Source of the DNA: AAA164-E04 sp014239995
GTDB lineage: Bacteria; Verrucomicrobiota; Verrucomicrobiia; Limisphaerales; AAA164-E04
DNA: 64,000 nt
NCBI GenBank assembly: GCA_029247315.1
Contig: JAQWLM010000002.1
Span: forward strand, 186,001-250,000
Reading direction: 5' to 3'
Positions 24,759 through 32,315 of the stretch are shown in pieces (within the stretch, counting starts at the first letter, position 1; each line of letters starts with the position of its first letter). Position numbers and translations under genes: made by a program. Below the pieces are notes generated by a model. It saw nothing but the letters and a program-made list of their open reading frames with translations. It was not told where the DNA came from and ran no database searches.

Positions 24759-27335
24759 TCATCGCCATGCGTGTTTGGGATATTTACGCTGCAGTTCCTT
24801 CTTGATGCCAGGGTAATGCTCACGCCAGAACCCTGCGAGGTCCTGCGTAATCTGGACGGGACGCATGTTGGGTGCCAGGATATGAACGGCAACTCCAATT
24901 TTCTGAAACGCAATCAAAGGCAATGTTTCAACGTCGTAAAGTTCCTGGATACGCAATGAGATATATGGAGGTGATTCCTTGGAATAAACCACCTTGGGGG
25001 TTTTGCCGTTGGAAAGGGCGATACGATCTGGTGCCTGTTTTTCGAGCAAATCACGCTGCGTCGGGTTCAACCATTGCTTGAGCACGGGAACCACTGGACG
25101 CTCCTTGATTTCCTTGTAACTGAAGGCTCCCAGGCAAATCGAGGCAAGAAGGTGCCTTTTGGAATCCTCGTCAATCGTGGGGAGTTCGAGTTCTGGGCAC
25201 CACTGAGCCAGGAGGTTCAATCGCATGGTCCACTGGTCAACCTTGGCATCCCAAAGCTTCAGGCTGATTTCCCCTTCCATGATCTTATCGGCCAGAAGAC
25301 CCGCAGCGGGTTCCTCCGGTGGAGGCTCCAGTCGCTTGGTCGAAAGCACCATGCCTCTGAAGGTTTGCTGGTTGGCGGCATAAACGCGACGCGAAGATGG
25401 ATCCCAAACCACAGCCACCGTATTTTCAAAATCATCCGGAAAAAAGTCTCTCAACCAGGAAGTATCGATCTCGGTGGCAAGCGACAAGATGGTCTGGACC
25501 TCTCCATCGTGGTTTCCGATTTCGCGGATTTCGGACGCCACAAACATCTCTGCATGCTGTACCACACTCTCTCGAGCAAGCACACCACGCCGACCATGCA
25601 CCAATTCGCACCGCAGCGTTCCCTTGTCAAGACGCTGCGCCAAGCGATCTGAAAAACCTAAAAGCATGCATTGTTGAATCACCGCATCTTCAACCTGTCG
25701 GGGCTTGGTATCCAGCCCCTCCCGTTTGGCGATCCTGAGAAAATGGTCCAGGAGCGGTTTTACCTGGCGCGCGGACTGGGCATGAATCCCGAGCTTCCTG
25801 CAGGCTTGGAACTGAAACTGGTTCCTTGAGGCATAACTCCATGCACGCATCAGCAGAAAGCAATCAGATACTGAACGTTCTGAAAGAAATTCCTCCCTTA
25901 ATTCGCGAACCTTTCGATCCACTTTACGAATCAGAATATCTCTCCCCTGGGTCAGGGCAGCGATGAGCGCTGCCTGGTAGACACAACCGAGATCCTCCGC
26001 CGCCAAAAGCATCCGCGCGTATCTGGGGTGCAGGGGGAAGGCAAGCATGCGATGGCCCAGTTTCGTAATACCGCCATCGCGATCCAGAGCTCCAAGGTCC
26101 GTCAGAAGCTCGACCGCATCCTGTTGCCGCTTCACATCAGGAGGCTCCAGCCAACGAAAAGCATCGAGATCTCGCACTCCGGCCGCCTTGAGACTCAGGA
26201 TGACCTCCGATAAATCCAAACGTTGAACCTCAGGTAACTCCTGCACCGGGCGTTGTGCGTGCTGCCGTTCCGTCCAGAGACGTTCGCAGATACCGGGACC
26301 CGTTCTACCAGCGCGGCCAGCTCGTTGATCTGCCGAGGCCTGGCTGATCTTCTCAACCAGCAGGGTATTAATGCCTCGATATGGATCATATCGGGGAATA
26401 CGCGCCAAGCCGCTGTCGATCACCAGACGAATCCCATCAATGGTCAGGGATGTCTCTGCAACATTGGTTGCCACCACCACCTTGGGTTGATCCTGATGTG
26501 TGACTGCAGCATCCTGGTCCTTGGTTGGCAATTCACCATGCAGGGGCAGCAGGATAAAACCCGCAGATTCCGGAACATGCCGGATGGCATCGAGGGTTTT
26601 CTGAATCTCGTAACCTCCGGGCATGAACACCAGCACGTCTCCTTGCCCCCCTTGAGCGACAAAATTCGAAAAAGCCCCTGCTGCCTGCTCCCAGACCGGA
26701 ACGGCATCATGCGCATCTGCAGGCAAAAGGTAGCGAGTTTCCACGGGAAAGGTCCTTCCCTCGGAATGAATCTGCTGGCAGGGAGCAAGGTAGCGGGCCA
26801 ATGCATCAGCATCCAGGGTAGCGGACATGACAAGAATCTTCAGATCCGGACGATGCGTTTGTTGCAGATCAAGAGCCCGGGCGAGGGTAATGTCACCGTA
26901 AAGATGTCGCTCATGAAACTCATCAAAAATCAGCACCTGGATATCCTTGAGTTCAGGATCCTGTATCATCTGTCTCAACAGAATGCCTTCGGTGATGAAA
27001 CGAATTCGGGTCGATCGGCTGGTGACATTTTCAAAGCGGATCTGGTAGCCTACCTCGTCGCCCAGCTTGCACTTACGCTCAGAAGCAACCCTACTTGCCA
27101 ACATACGGGTTGCGAGGCGCCTGGGTTGCAGGATCACGACCTGCCGATCTGTTAGGACTCCATGCTGCAATAACATCTGCGGCACCTGTGTCGACTTGCC
27201 CGAACCGGTCGGCGCAGTAATGATGATCCTTGAGTCCCTCTCCAGTTGCGAGAGGAGTTCATCCTTGATTTCATGTATGGGAAGTGATTTCACCTGGCGT
27301 ATGGCTTCCGGAGCAGGGTTATAAATGGTCGTCAC
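24759..27335 (-). CDS. hrpB: ATP-dependent RNA helicase HrpB
   Basis: 858 residues from a GTG start (TTIYNPAPEAIRQVKSLPIH). Walker A is APTGSGKSTQVPQML, motif II is DEFHERHL (a DEAH-type variant), motif III is MSATLDADAL, and the second RecA domain has VVATNVAETSLTIDGI and DQRAGRAGRTGPG. The HA2/winged-helix region and the HrpB-specific C-terminus (LAFQKIGVAVHILAPNMRPVQITQDLAGFW) follow. Its length is typical. HrpB is a DEAH/RHA helicase of unclear cellular role. The start lies four bases after a terminator-like hairpin that ends the rpsU transcript. Confidence 0.93.
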   Translation of the reverse strand: MTTIYNPAPEAIRQVKSLPIHEIKDELLSQLERDSRIIITAPTGSGKSTQVPQMLLQHGVLTDRQVVILQPRRLATRMLASRVASERKCKLGDEVGYQIRFENVTSRSTRIRFITEGILLRQMIQDPELKDIQVLIFDEFHERHLYGDITLARALDLQQTHRPDLKILVMSATLDADALARYLAPCQQIHSEGRTFPVETRYLLPADAHDAVPVWEQAAGAFSNFVAQGGQGDVLVFMPGGYEIQKTLDAIRHVPESAGFILLPLHGELPTKDQDAAVTHQDQPKVVVATNVAETSLTIDGIRLVIDSGLARIPRYDPYRGINTLLVEKISQASADQRAGRAGRTGPGICERLWTERQHAQRPVQELPEVQRLDLSEVILSLKAAGVRDLDAFRWLEPPDVKRQQDAVELLTDLGALDRDGGITKLGHRMLAFPLHPRYARMLLAAEDLGCVYQAALIAALTQGRDILIRKVDRKVRELREEFLSERSVSDCFLLMRAWSYASRNQFQFQACRKLGIHAQSARQVKPLLDHFLRIAKREGLDTKPRQVEDAVIQQCMLLGFSDRLAQRLDKGTLRCELVHGRRGVLARESVVQHAEMFVASEIREIGNHDGEVQTILSLATEIDTSWLRDFFPDDFENTVAVVWDPSSRRVYAANQQTFRGMVLSTKRLEPPPEEPAAGLLADKIMEGEISLKLWDAKVDQWTMRLNLLAQWCPELELPTIDEDSKRHLLASICLGAFSYKEIKERPVVPVLKQWLNPTQRDLLEKQAPDRIALSNGKTPKVVYSKESPPYISLRIQELYDVETLPLIAFQKIGVAVHILAPNMRPVQITQDLAGFWREHYPGIKKELQRKYPKHAWR

Positions 27336-27338
27336 AAG

Positions 27339-27370
27339 AAAAAGCCGAGGTCCCGGGGGACCTCGGCTGC
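27339..27370 (-). terminator. Intrinsic terminator after rpsU
   Basis: A perfect 12-bp stem (27343-27354 with 27357-27368) with a two-base formal loop, followed on the minus strand by TTTTTC. It sits 29 bases after the rpsU stop and four bases before the GTG start of hrpB, so read-through would be needed for hrpB to share the rpsU promoter, or hrpB has its own entry. Confidence 0.85.
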
Positions 27371-27398
27371 TTTAGAAAATTCAATCTCGCCAGGAGGC

Positions 27399-27596
27399 TC
27401 AATAGTCCGCATACCGTGCCGCAAGCATGGCTGAAAACTTGGATACCTTCATCTTGCGTCGTTTGCGTTCACAAGGTTTCTCGAAATGCCTGTTGTTGCG
27501 CACTTGTTTGATGGTACCTTCACGGTCGAGTTTCTTCTTCAACCGACGCAGGGCCTTTTCAACGGATTCACCTTTTTTGATTTTTACTTCACTCAA
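27399..27596 (-). CDS. rpsU: 30S ribosomal protein bS21
   Basis: 65 residues, from a TTG start (SEVKIKKGESVEKALRRLKK). The family pattern is complete: RRLKKKLDREGTI, a RNNRHFEKPCERKRRK basic stretch, and a C-terminus rich in Arg and Lys. No ATG is in frame near the start; the family-like N-terminus and GAGAGG about 13 bases upstream support the TTG. bS21 binds the 30S platform near the anti-Shine-Dalgarno sequence. It is monocistronic or leads into hrpB past a strong terminator. Confidence 0.93.
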   Translation of the reverse strand: MSEVKIKKGESVEKALRRLKKKLDREGTIKQVRNNRHFEKPCERKRRKMKVSKFSAMLAARYADY

Positions 27597-27913
27597 GTCT
27601 GTTTCACATCCTCTCTAGTCTGCCAACTAGCCTCTGACAGTACTTTCCAGAGACCACTGGGGATGGAGACGTTGCGGGAAAAAAACAGGGATGTCAACCG
27701 GTAAAATAGTGTCATGGTCGACTCAGGAAAGTCTGTTTTTTTTAATTCTCAATTCAGAACGACTTTCCCTCCAACAGGGCACCTTGCGATCACATCGCAA
27801 GGTGCCCTGTTGGAGGGAAGCATGAAAGGGTCATATTGACGTTGCCTTGCGTCCCAGCATCGTTATCGTTCCAGAAAGATTGATCCGCTTTCGGAACAGT
27901 GCATTCAAAACAT
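27597..27913. other. Divergent intergenic region between rpsU and glnS
   Basis: About 317 bases that must contain the promoters of both genes. An AT-rich run (27737-27752) and a TTGACG at 27836-27841 are possible promoter parts, but no good -10 partner is evident. The main feature is the perfect palindrome listed separately. Confidence 0.45.
27765..27819. repeat. Perfect 26-bp inverted repeat (55-nt palindromic hairpin)
   Basis: The left arm 27765-27790 is the exact reverse complement of the right arm 27794-27819, with only CAC between them. No T-tract follows on either strand and the site lies between divergent genes, so it is not an ordinary terminator. No matching copy was noticed elsewhere in the window. 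Confidence 0.92.
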
Positions 27914-29608
27914 ATGGCATCGGACGCAACCAACACATCAGGCAACGTATCGGATTTTATCCGCGACATCATCCAGGAAGACCTCTTAAAAGTTCGGCAT
28001 GGGCGCATCGTCACTCGCTTTCCACCGGAACCCAACGGCTTCATTCATTTGGGACACGCAAAATCCATTTGCCTTAACTTTGGCATCGCAGGTGAACATC
28101 AAGGCACCTGCCATCTGCGTTTCGATGATACCAATCCCGCACGTGAAGACACCAAGTATGTAAATTCCATCCAAGAGGATGTCCGCTGGCTGGGGTTTGA
28201 CTGGCAGGCATCCCCCTTCTTTACCTCCGATTACTTTGAGAGACTCCATGTTTATGCCCAAACATTGATCCAAAAAGGAAAAGCCTTCGTTTGCGATTTA
28301 TCTGCAGAGGACTTCATGCGGACCCGTGGCACGCCCACCCACCCGGGCGAAGCAAGCCCTTTTCGAGACCGTTCAGTGGCAGATAACCTCGAGCTTTTCG
28401 AACGCATGCGAGCAGGTGCGTTCGAAGACGGTAGCAAGACCCTGCGTGCCAGGATCGACATGGCTTCGCCGAATATCCATATGCGTGACCCCGCACTCTA
28501 TCGCATTCGCAGGCTACACCACCATCGAACTGGGGATACTTGGCCAATCTATCCCATGTATGATTTTGCCCACTGTTTAAGCGATGCTATTGAAGGTATC
28601 ACACATTCCCTCTGTACATTGGAGTTTGAGGTTCACCGCCCCCTCTACGAATGGATTCTAGAGCATGCCCTTGGAGAAGAAGCACGCCCCCGCCAAATCG
28701 AGTTTGCCCGTCTAAACCTTGGATACACGATCCTGAGCAAACGTAAACTCCTGCAACTCGTGGAGGAAAAACATGTGTCGGGATGGGATGATCCTCGCAT
28801 GCCTACGGTTTCCGGATTGCGGCGACGCGGCGTCACCCCAGAGTCCGTAAGGCAATTCTGTAAACGAATTGGTATCACGAAATATGACGGCATTACAGAC
28901 ATCGCGGTGTTTGAACACAGCATCAGGGAAGATCTCAACAAACGGGCAATGCGCGTGCTCGGGGTGCTGCACCCTCTGAAGGTGGTCATCGAGAACTTGC
29001 CGGAAGATCATATCGAAAAATTGGATGCTGTAAACAACCCGGAGGACCCTGAATCCGGAACCCGGCAACTGCCCTTCTCACGAGAAATCTATATTGATCG
29101 GAATGATTTTATGGAGGAAGCCCCCAAGAAGTTTTTCCGACTGAAACCCCAGGGGGAGGTTCGACTTCGCTACGCCTACATCCTCAAGTGCGAAGAGGTC
29201 ATCAAGGACGACAACGGAAAAATCGTGGAACTGCGGGCCAGCATTGATCCGGACTCCAAACGAGGAGGGGCCACGGCCGGACGCAAGGTTAAAGGAACCA
29301 TCCACTGGGTGTCCAAGGCACACGCAGTCGACGCCGAAATTCGACTTTACGATCGCCTTTTCACCGCAGAACAACCCGATTCAGGTAAGGGAGGGTCAGA
29401 TTTCAGGAACTTCCTGAACCCCGATTCACTTCAGGTAATCAAGGGGTGCAAGCTGGAATCCAGCCTGGCGCACGCAGTTTCATCCAAGTCTTATCAGTTC
29501 GAACGTGTGGGTTATTTCTGTCTGGACTCCTTCGATTCAGACAAAGAAAATCTGGTTTTTAATCGGACCATCGCACTGAAAGACGCCTGGGCAAAAATGA
29601 AAAGGTAG
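27914..29608 (+). CDS. glnS: Glutaminyl-tRNA synthetase
   Basis: 564 residues from the ATG at 27914; a GTG at 27899 adds five residues. RFPPEPNGFIHLGHAKSICLNFG contains the HIGH-like motif (HLGH) with the GlnRS-type PEPNG lead. YTILSKRKLLQLV is the KMSKS-equivalent. DDTNPAREDTKYVNSIQEDVRWLGFDW and the C-terminal anticodon-binding beta barrels (VRLRYAYILKCEEV, ASIDPDS) follow. The length and the PEPNG/DDTNP motifs distinguish it from GluRS. The bacterium therefore charges tRNA-Gln directly, at least in part. The palindrome lies about 95 bases upstream. Confidence 0.94.
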   Translation: MASDATNTSGNVSDFIRDIIQEDLLKVRHGRIVTRFPPEPNGFIHLGHAKSICLNFGIAGEHQGTCHLRFDDTNPAREDTKYVNSIQEDVRWLGFDWQASPFFTSDYFERLHVYAQTLIQKGKAFVCDLSAEDFMRTRGTPTHPGEASPFRDRSVADNLELFERMRAGAFEDGSKTLRARIDMASPNIHMRDPALYRIRRLHHHRTGDTWPIYPMYDFAHCLSDAIEGITHSLCTLEFEVHRPLYEWILEHALGEEARPRQIEFARLNLGYTILSKRKLLQLVEEKHVSGWDDPRMPTVSGLRRRGVTPESVRQFCKRIGITKYDGITDIAVFEHSIREDLNKRAMRVLGVLHPLKVVIENLPEDHIEKLDAVNNPEDPESGTRQLPFSREIYIDRNDFMEEAPKKFFRLKPQGEVRLRYAYILKCEEVIKDDNGKIVELRASIDPDSKRGGATAGRKVKGTIHWVSKAHAVDAEIRLYDRLFTAEQPDSGKGGSDFRNFLNPDSLQVIKGCKLESSLAHAVSSKSYQFERVGYFCLDSFDSDKENLVFNRTIALKDAWAKMKR

Positions 29609-29803
29609 TTTGCCTGAGAAGGAGTGGCCAGTTAAATGAGGTGGCATCCATGGAGGAAAGGCCTGAATGCATGGTCGAAACTCCATCGCGATATGGCTGG
29701 ACACAGCCTGAGCCAGGGTCAAGACAAGCACCGGGACTCCCCAAGCGTGACATCACCTCCAGCCCCCATCAGAGGGTGTCGTGTCACCTCGGCGTCAGGT
29801 GCG

Positions 29804-30706
29804 CTACTCAAGGATACGCCTGCGGAATTGAAATGGTGTGACCCCGCAAACACGCCTGAACCGATGGATAAAAGTACTTTTGTTCTGAAAGCCCACCTTT
29901 TGGGTAATCTCGTCAAGTGCCAACTTGTTTTGGATCAGCAGTGTTTTGCTTAATTCAAGGCGCTGTCGGATGATGTATTGCCGGGGACTGACTCCCATGT
30001 TGATTTTAAATTGCCTGATGAAATAAAACAGGCTCAAGCCGGCGGCATCCGCCATTTTTGCGACCGATAAGCCATTGCTTCCCAGATGAGCATGTACATA
30101 TGCCAAAGCTCGTTTGAGCTGAAAAGGGGCAAGACCACCCGATGTGGAGTACTCCTCGGTGATGCCATTTGCGTGAAACATAGCCAAATGCAAGCCCAAG
30201 GTCTTCGCCATGACCGCTGCATACATTTTTCCACACGGTTGCCGGTCCTTCATCTGTTCGTAAATCTGCATGCACGCAGCCTTAAGAAAACTATCCCCAG
30301 TGGCGCAGGTGGGTTGAATGATAACCGAGGCAGATTTGAGGTATTCCGTGCATACCTGAGTCATGAGTCTTGGGGTAGGGGAAATGGTGAGGAAATCCAG
30401 GGTATCACTTGAATGCATGGAAATGTGGCTTTCTGACGGGTGAATCATGACTTGGCCCCGGGCAAAATCCAATTTTTTGCGCCTTCCTTTCAATTCCATT
30501 TCCACTGTGACAGTTTGCGACATGGGGACCATCAAAACATGGTTTTGAAAAATACCTTCTATGCTAAAGCCCTTGACTCGGTGACGTTCCGCGCGAAGGT
30601 TCGGCCACTTGAGTGCACGACTCGATTCGACGACACCCTTGGTCAGCGGTCGCCTTTCACCTGTGCCCTGATCCAGGACGATTTCTTGACTAGACGGATC
30701 CACCAT
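29804..30706 (-). CDS. AraC family transcriptional regulator
   Basis: 300 residues. The C-terminal 100 residues form the double helix-turn-helix of AraC proteins: AYVHAHLGSNGLSVAKMADAAGLSLFYFIRQFK-like first HTH (split here as LSVAKMADAAGLSLFYF), MGVSPRQYIIRQRLELSKTLL, then LDEITQKVGFQNKSTFIHRF and GVTPFQFRRR. The N-terminal 190 residues look like a ligand-sensing beta-rich domain. It is transcribed away from the PhyH-PhoD pair across a 750-base gap and could regulate it; that is inference only. Confidence 0.87.
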   Translation of the reverse strand: MVDPSSQEIVLDQGTGERRPLTKGVVESSRALKWPNLRAERHRVKGFSIEGIFQNHVLMVPMSQTVTVEMELKGRRKKLDFARGQVMIHPSESHISMHSSDTLDFLTISPTPRLMTQVCTEYLKSASVIIQPTCATGDSFLKAACMQIYEQMKDRQPCGKMYAAVMAKTLGLHLAMFHANGITEEYSTSGGLAPFQLKRALAYVHAHLGSNGLSVAKMADAAGLSLFYFIRQFKINMGVSPRQYIIRQRLELSKTLLIQNKLALDEITQKVGFQNKSTFIHRFRRVCGVTPFQFRRRILE

Positions 30707-31460
30707 GACTGAAAATATAACCTCTTAATCCAATGATTCCTGACATGAAAAGGTTCTTATTTTTCACATACCTGCAATGGTCGCAGCAGGGACTTGAAAC
30801 ATGACTTACGCGAAAAAAAAGGTTACATGATATTTTAAGTCAGGTACAAAAACCCACCCGGATCACAGAGGAACCAAATACCGTATTTCCAATGCCAGCA
30901 CGGGCTCTTTTATGTCATGCAGGAATCCCTGTCCCAAACCATACGCTTCACCAAAGGGAGAACGGACGACATCAAAACTTGGAAGGCATGATCCAGGGTG
31001 ATGATGAAGATGGGTGGAGTCCTTTACCTACCCGAACGCCTATCACAGATCCCCTACTGGGCATCATGAGTTGATGAACCAATATGGGTGCATGTCTTTG
31101 CGAAAAGACGCATTCTTCGAAGACAATAAATAGGATTGCGCATTGCCTGGACCTTATCTGAGGAGGTATTTTCTACAAAATCCAGCATCACCGGGTTTGC
31201 GGAAGTTTCACCCCATTGACTGGATGTTCTCTTACCCCGGGAGACTCTGGCGCTGGTTCCAGTCTGCCAAGGAACAAAATCTGCAATGGTTTTAAGTTGT
31301 TGTAAACATGACAAAAAAAGCGAAGGTTTTATGCCCTCGTTGAGTGACATTTTTCAGGACCATGGCAGTGATTGCAATACATGCTGTAATTTTGTAGCTT
31401 TCAAGCATGCATTCCAGAGACCTTGCGCAGCAACATGGTTTTGTGGGAAATACCTTCTCC
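30707..31460. other. Long divergent intergenic region, no gene recognised
   Basis: About 750 bases between the AraC regulator and the PhyH gene, which diverge. Short open frames on both strands lack protein-like composition. I see no tRNA, riboswitch core or long repeat. It probably holds promoters for both sides, and might contain a small RNA that cannot be recognised by eye. Confidence 0.4.
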
Positions 31461-32315
31461 ATGCCTAACTCTTCCGACCAGTGGAACCGGTTTCAACTGT
31501 CACCCGATCAAAGAGCCTTTTACCGAAAAAACGGCTACGTAAGCGGCATCCGTATCCTGACAGATGCCCAGGTGGAAACTTTGCGCGAGGAATTGACTGT
31601 TTTTTTTGATCCCACGCACCCAGGAAACGAGCGGTGGCATGAATACCACTCCAATGAATCCGGGGATCCGGAAAACACCCTCTTTCACGCATTGGGAAGC
31701 TGGAGAATGAGCCCTGGATTTCATGATATCCTTTGGCATCCCGCCTTCACCGTACCGGCTGCCCAGCTCCTCGAGGGCCCCGTCCGCTTCTGGCATGATC
31801 AACTTTTCTGCAAGCCTGCCAAACATGGTGGTGTGGTTGCATGGCATCAGGATTATTCCTACTGGACCCGCACACGGCCGATGGCACACTTGAGCTGTTG
31901 GATTGGTCTTGATGACGCAAACCCATCGAATGGCTGCCTCCAATACATACCCGGCAGCCATAGGTGGGATCTGCTTCCCATTACCGGACTCGCAGGCGAC
32001 ATGGAGGGAATTCGCAAGGTGCTTACCGATTCGCAGTGGGAGGATCTCCAAAGTCCTGTTGCCATTGAATTAAAGAAAGGGGAGGCCTCGTTTCATCACC
32101 CTCTCATGGTACATGGATCCCGTGAAAACCGCTCGGCATGTCCTCGACGTGCCTTGGTTTTAAATGCTTTCCGCGATGGCACATTGAGCAATTCCAATGA
32201 AGCCATGCTCCAGGGAATTCCGCCTGTCCCCAGAGGCTCCAAAATGGAGGGACCTTTCTTTCCTCTGCTCTTTGATCCCACAAACCATGACCTTGAAATC
32301 AAGGCTCGCACATGA
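31461..32315 (+). CDS. Phytanoyl-CoA dioxygenase (PhyH) family oxygenase
   Basis: 284 residues from the ATG at 31461 (MPNSSDQWNRF); an upstream in-frame ATG at 31407 adds 18 residues without family character. The Fe(II) ligands are His129 and Asp131 in AWHQDYSYW and His218 in PLMVHGSREN, with an Arg about 11-12 residues later for 2-oxoglutarate. GCLQYIPGSHRWDLLP is another family hallmark. These enzymes hydroxylate small molecules with 2-oxoglutarate and oxygen. The stop overlaps the start of the PhoD-like gene by four bases (ATGA), so the two probably act on the same material; the substrate is unknown. Confidence 0.87.
   Translation: MPNSSDQWNRFQLSPDQRAFYRKNGYVSGIRILTDAQVETLREELTVFFDPTHPGNERWHEYHSNESGDPENTLFHALGSWRMSPGFHDILWHPAFTVPAAQLLEGPVRFWHDQLFCKPAKHGGVVAWHQDYSYWTRTRPMAHLSCWIGLDDANPSNGCLQYIPGSHRWDLLPITGLAGDMEGIRKVLTDSQWEDLQSPVAIELKKGEASFHHPLMVHGSRENRSACPRRALVLNAFRDGTLSNSNEAMLQGIPPVPRGSKMEGPFFPLLFDPTNHDLEIKART

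Noticed and set aside
26253..27155. Open frame of 300 codons on the plus strand opposite hrpB
   Set aside because: Shadow of the helicase gene; composition is not protein-like and no start signal is seen.
27765..27819. Palindrome as an intrinsic terminator
   Set aside because: No T-tract on either strand and both neighbours point away from it.
30707..31460. tRNA or riboswitch in the long gap
   Set aside because: No cloverleaf, CCA end or known aptamer core could be traced.
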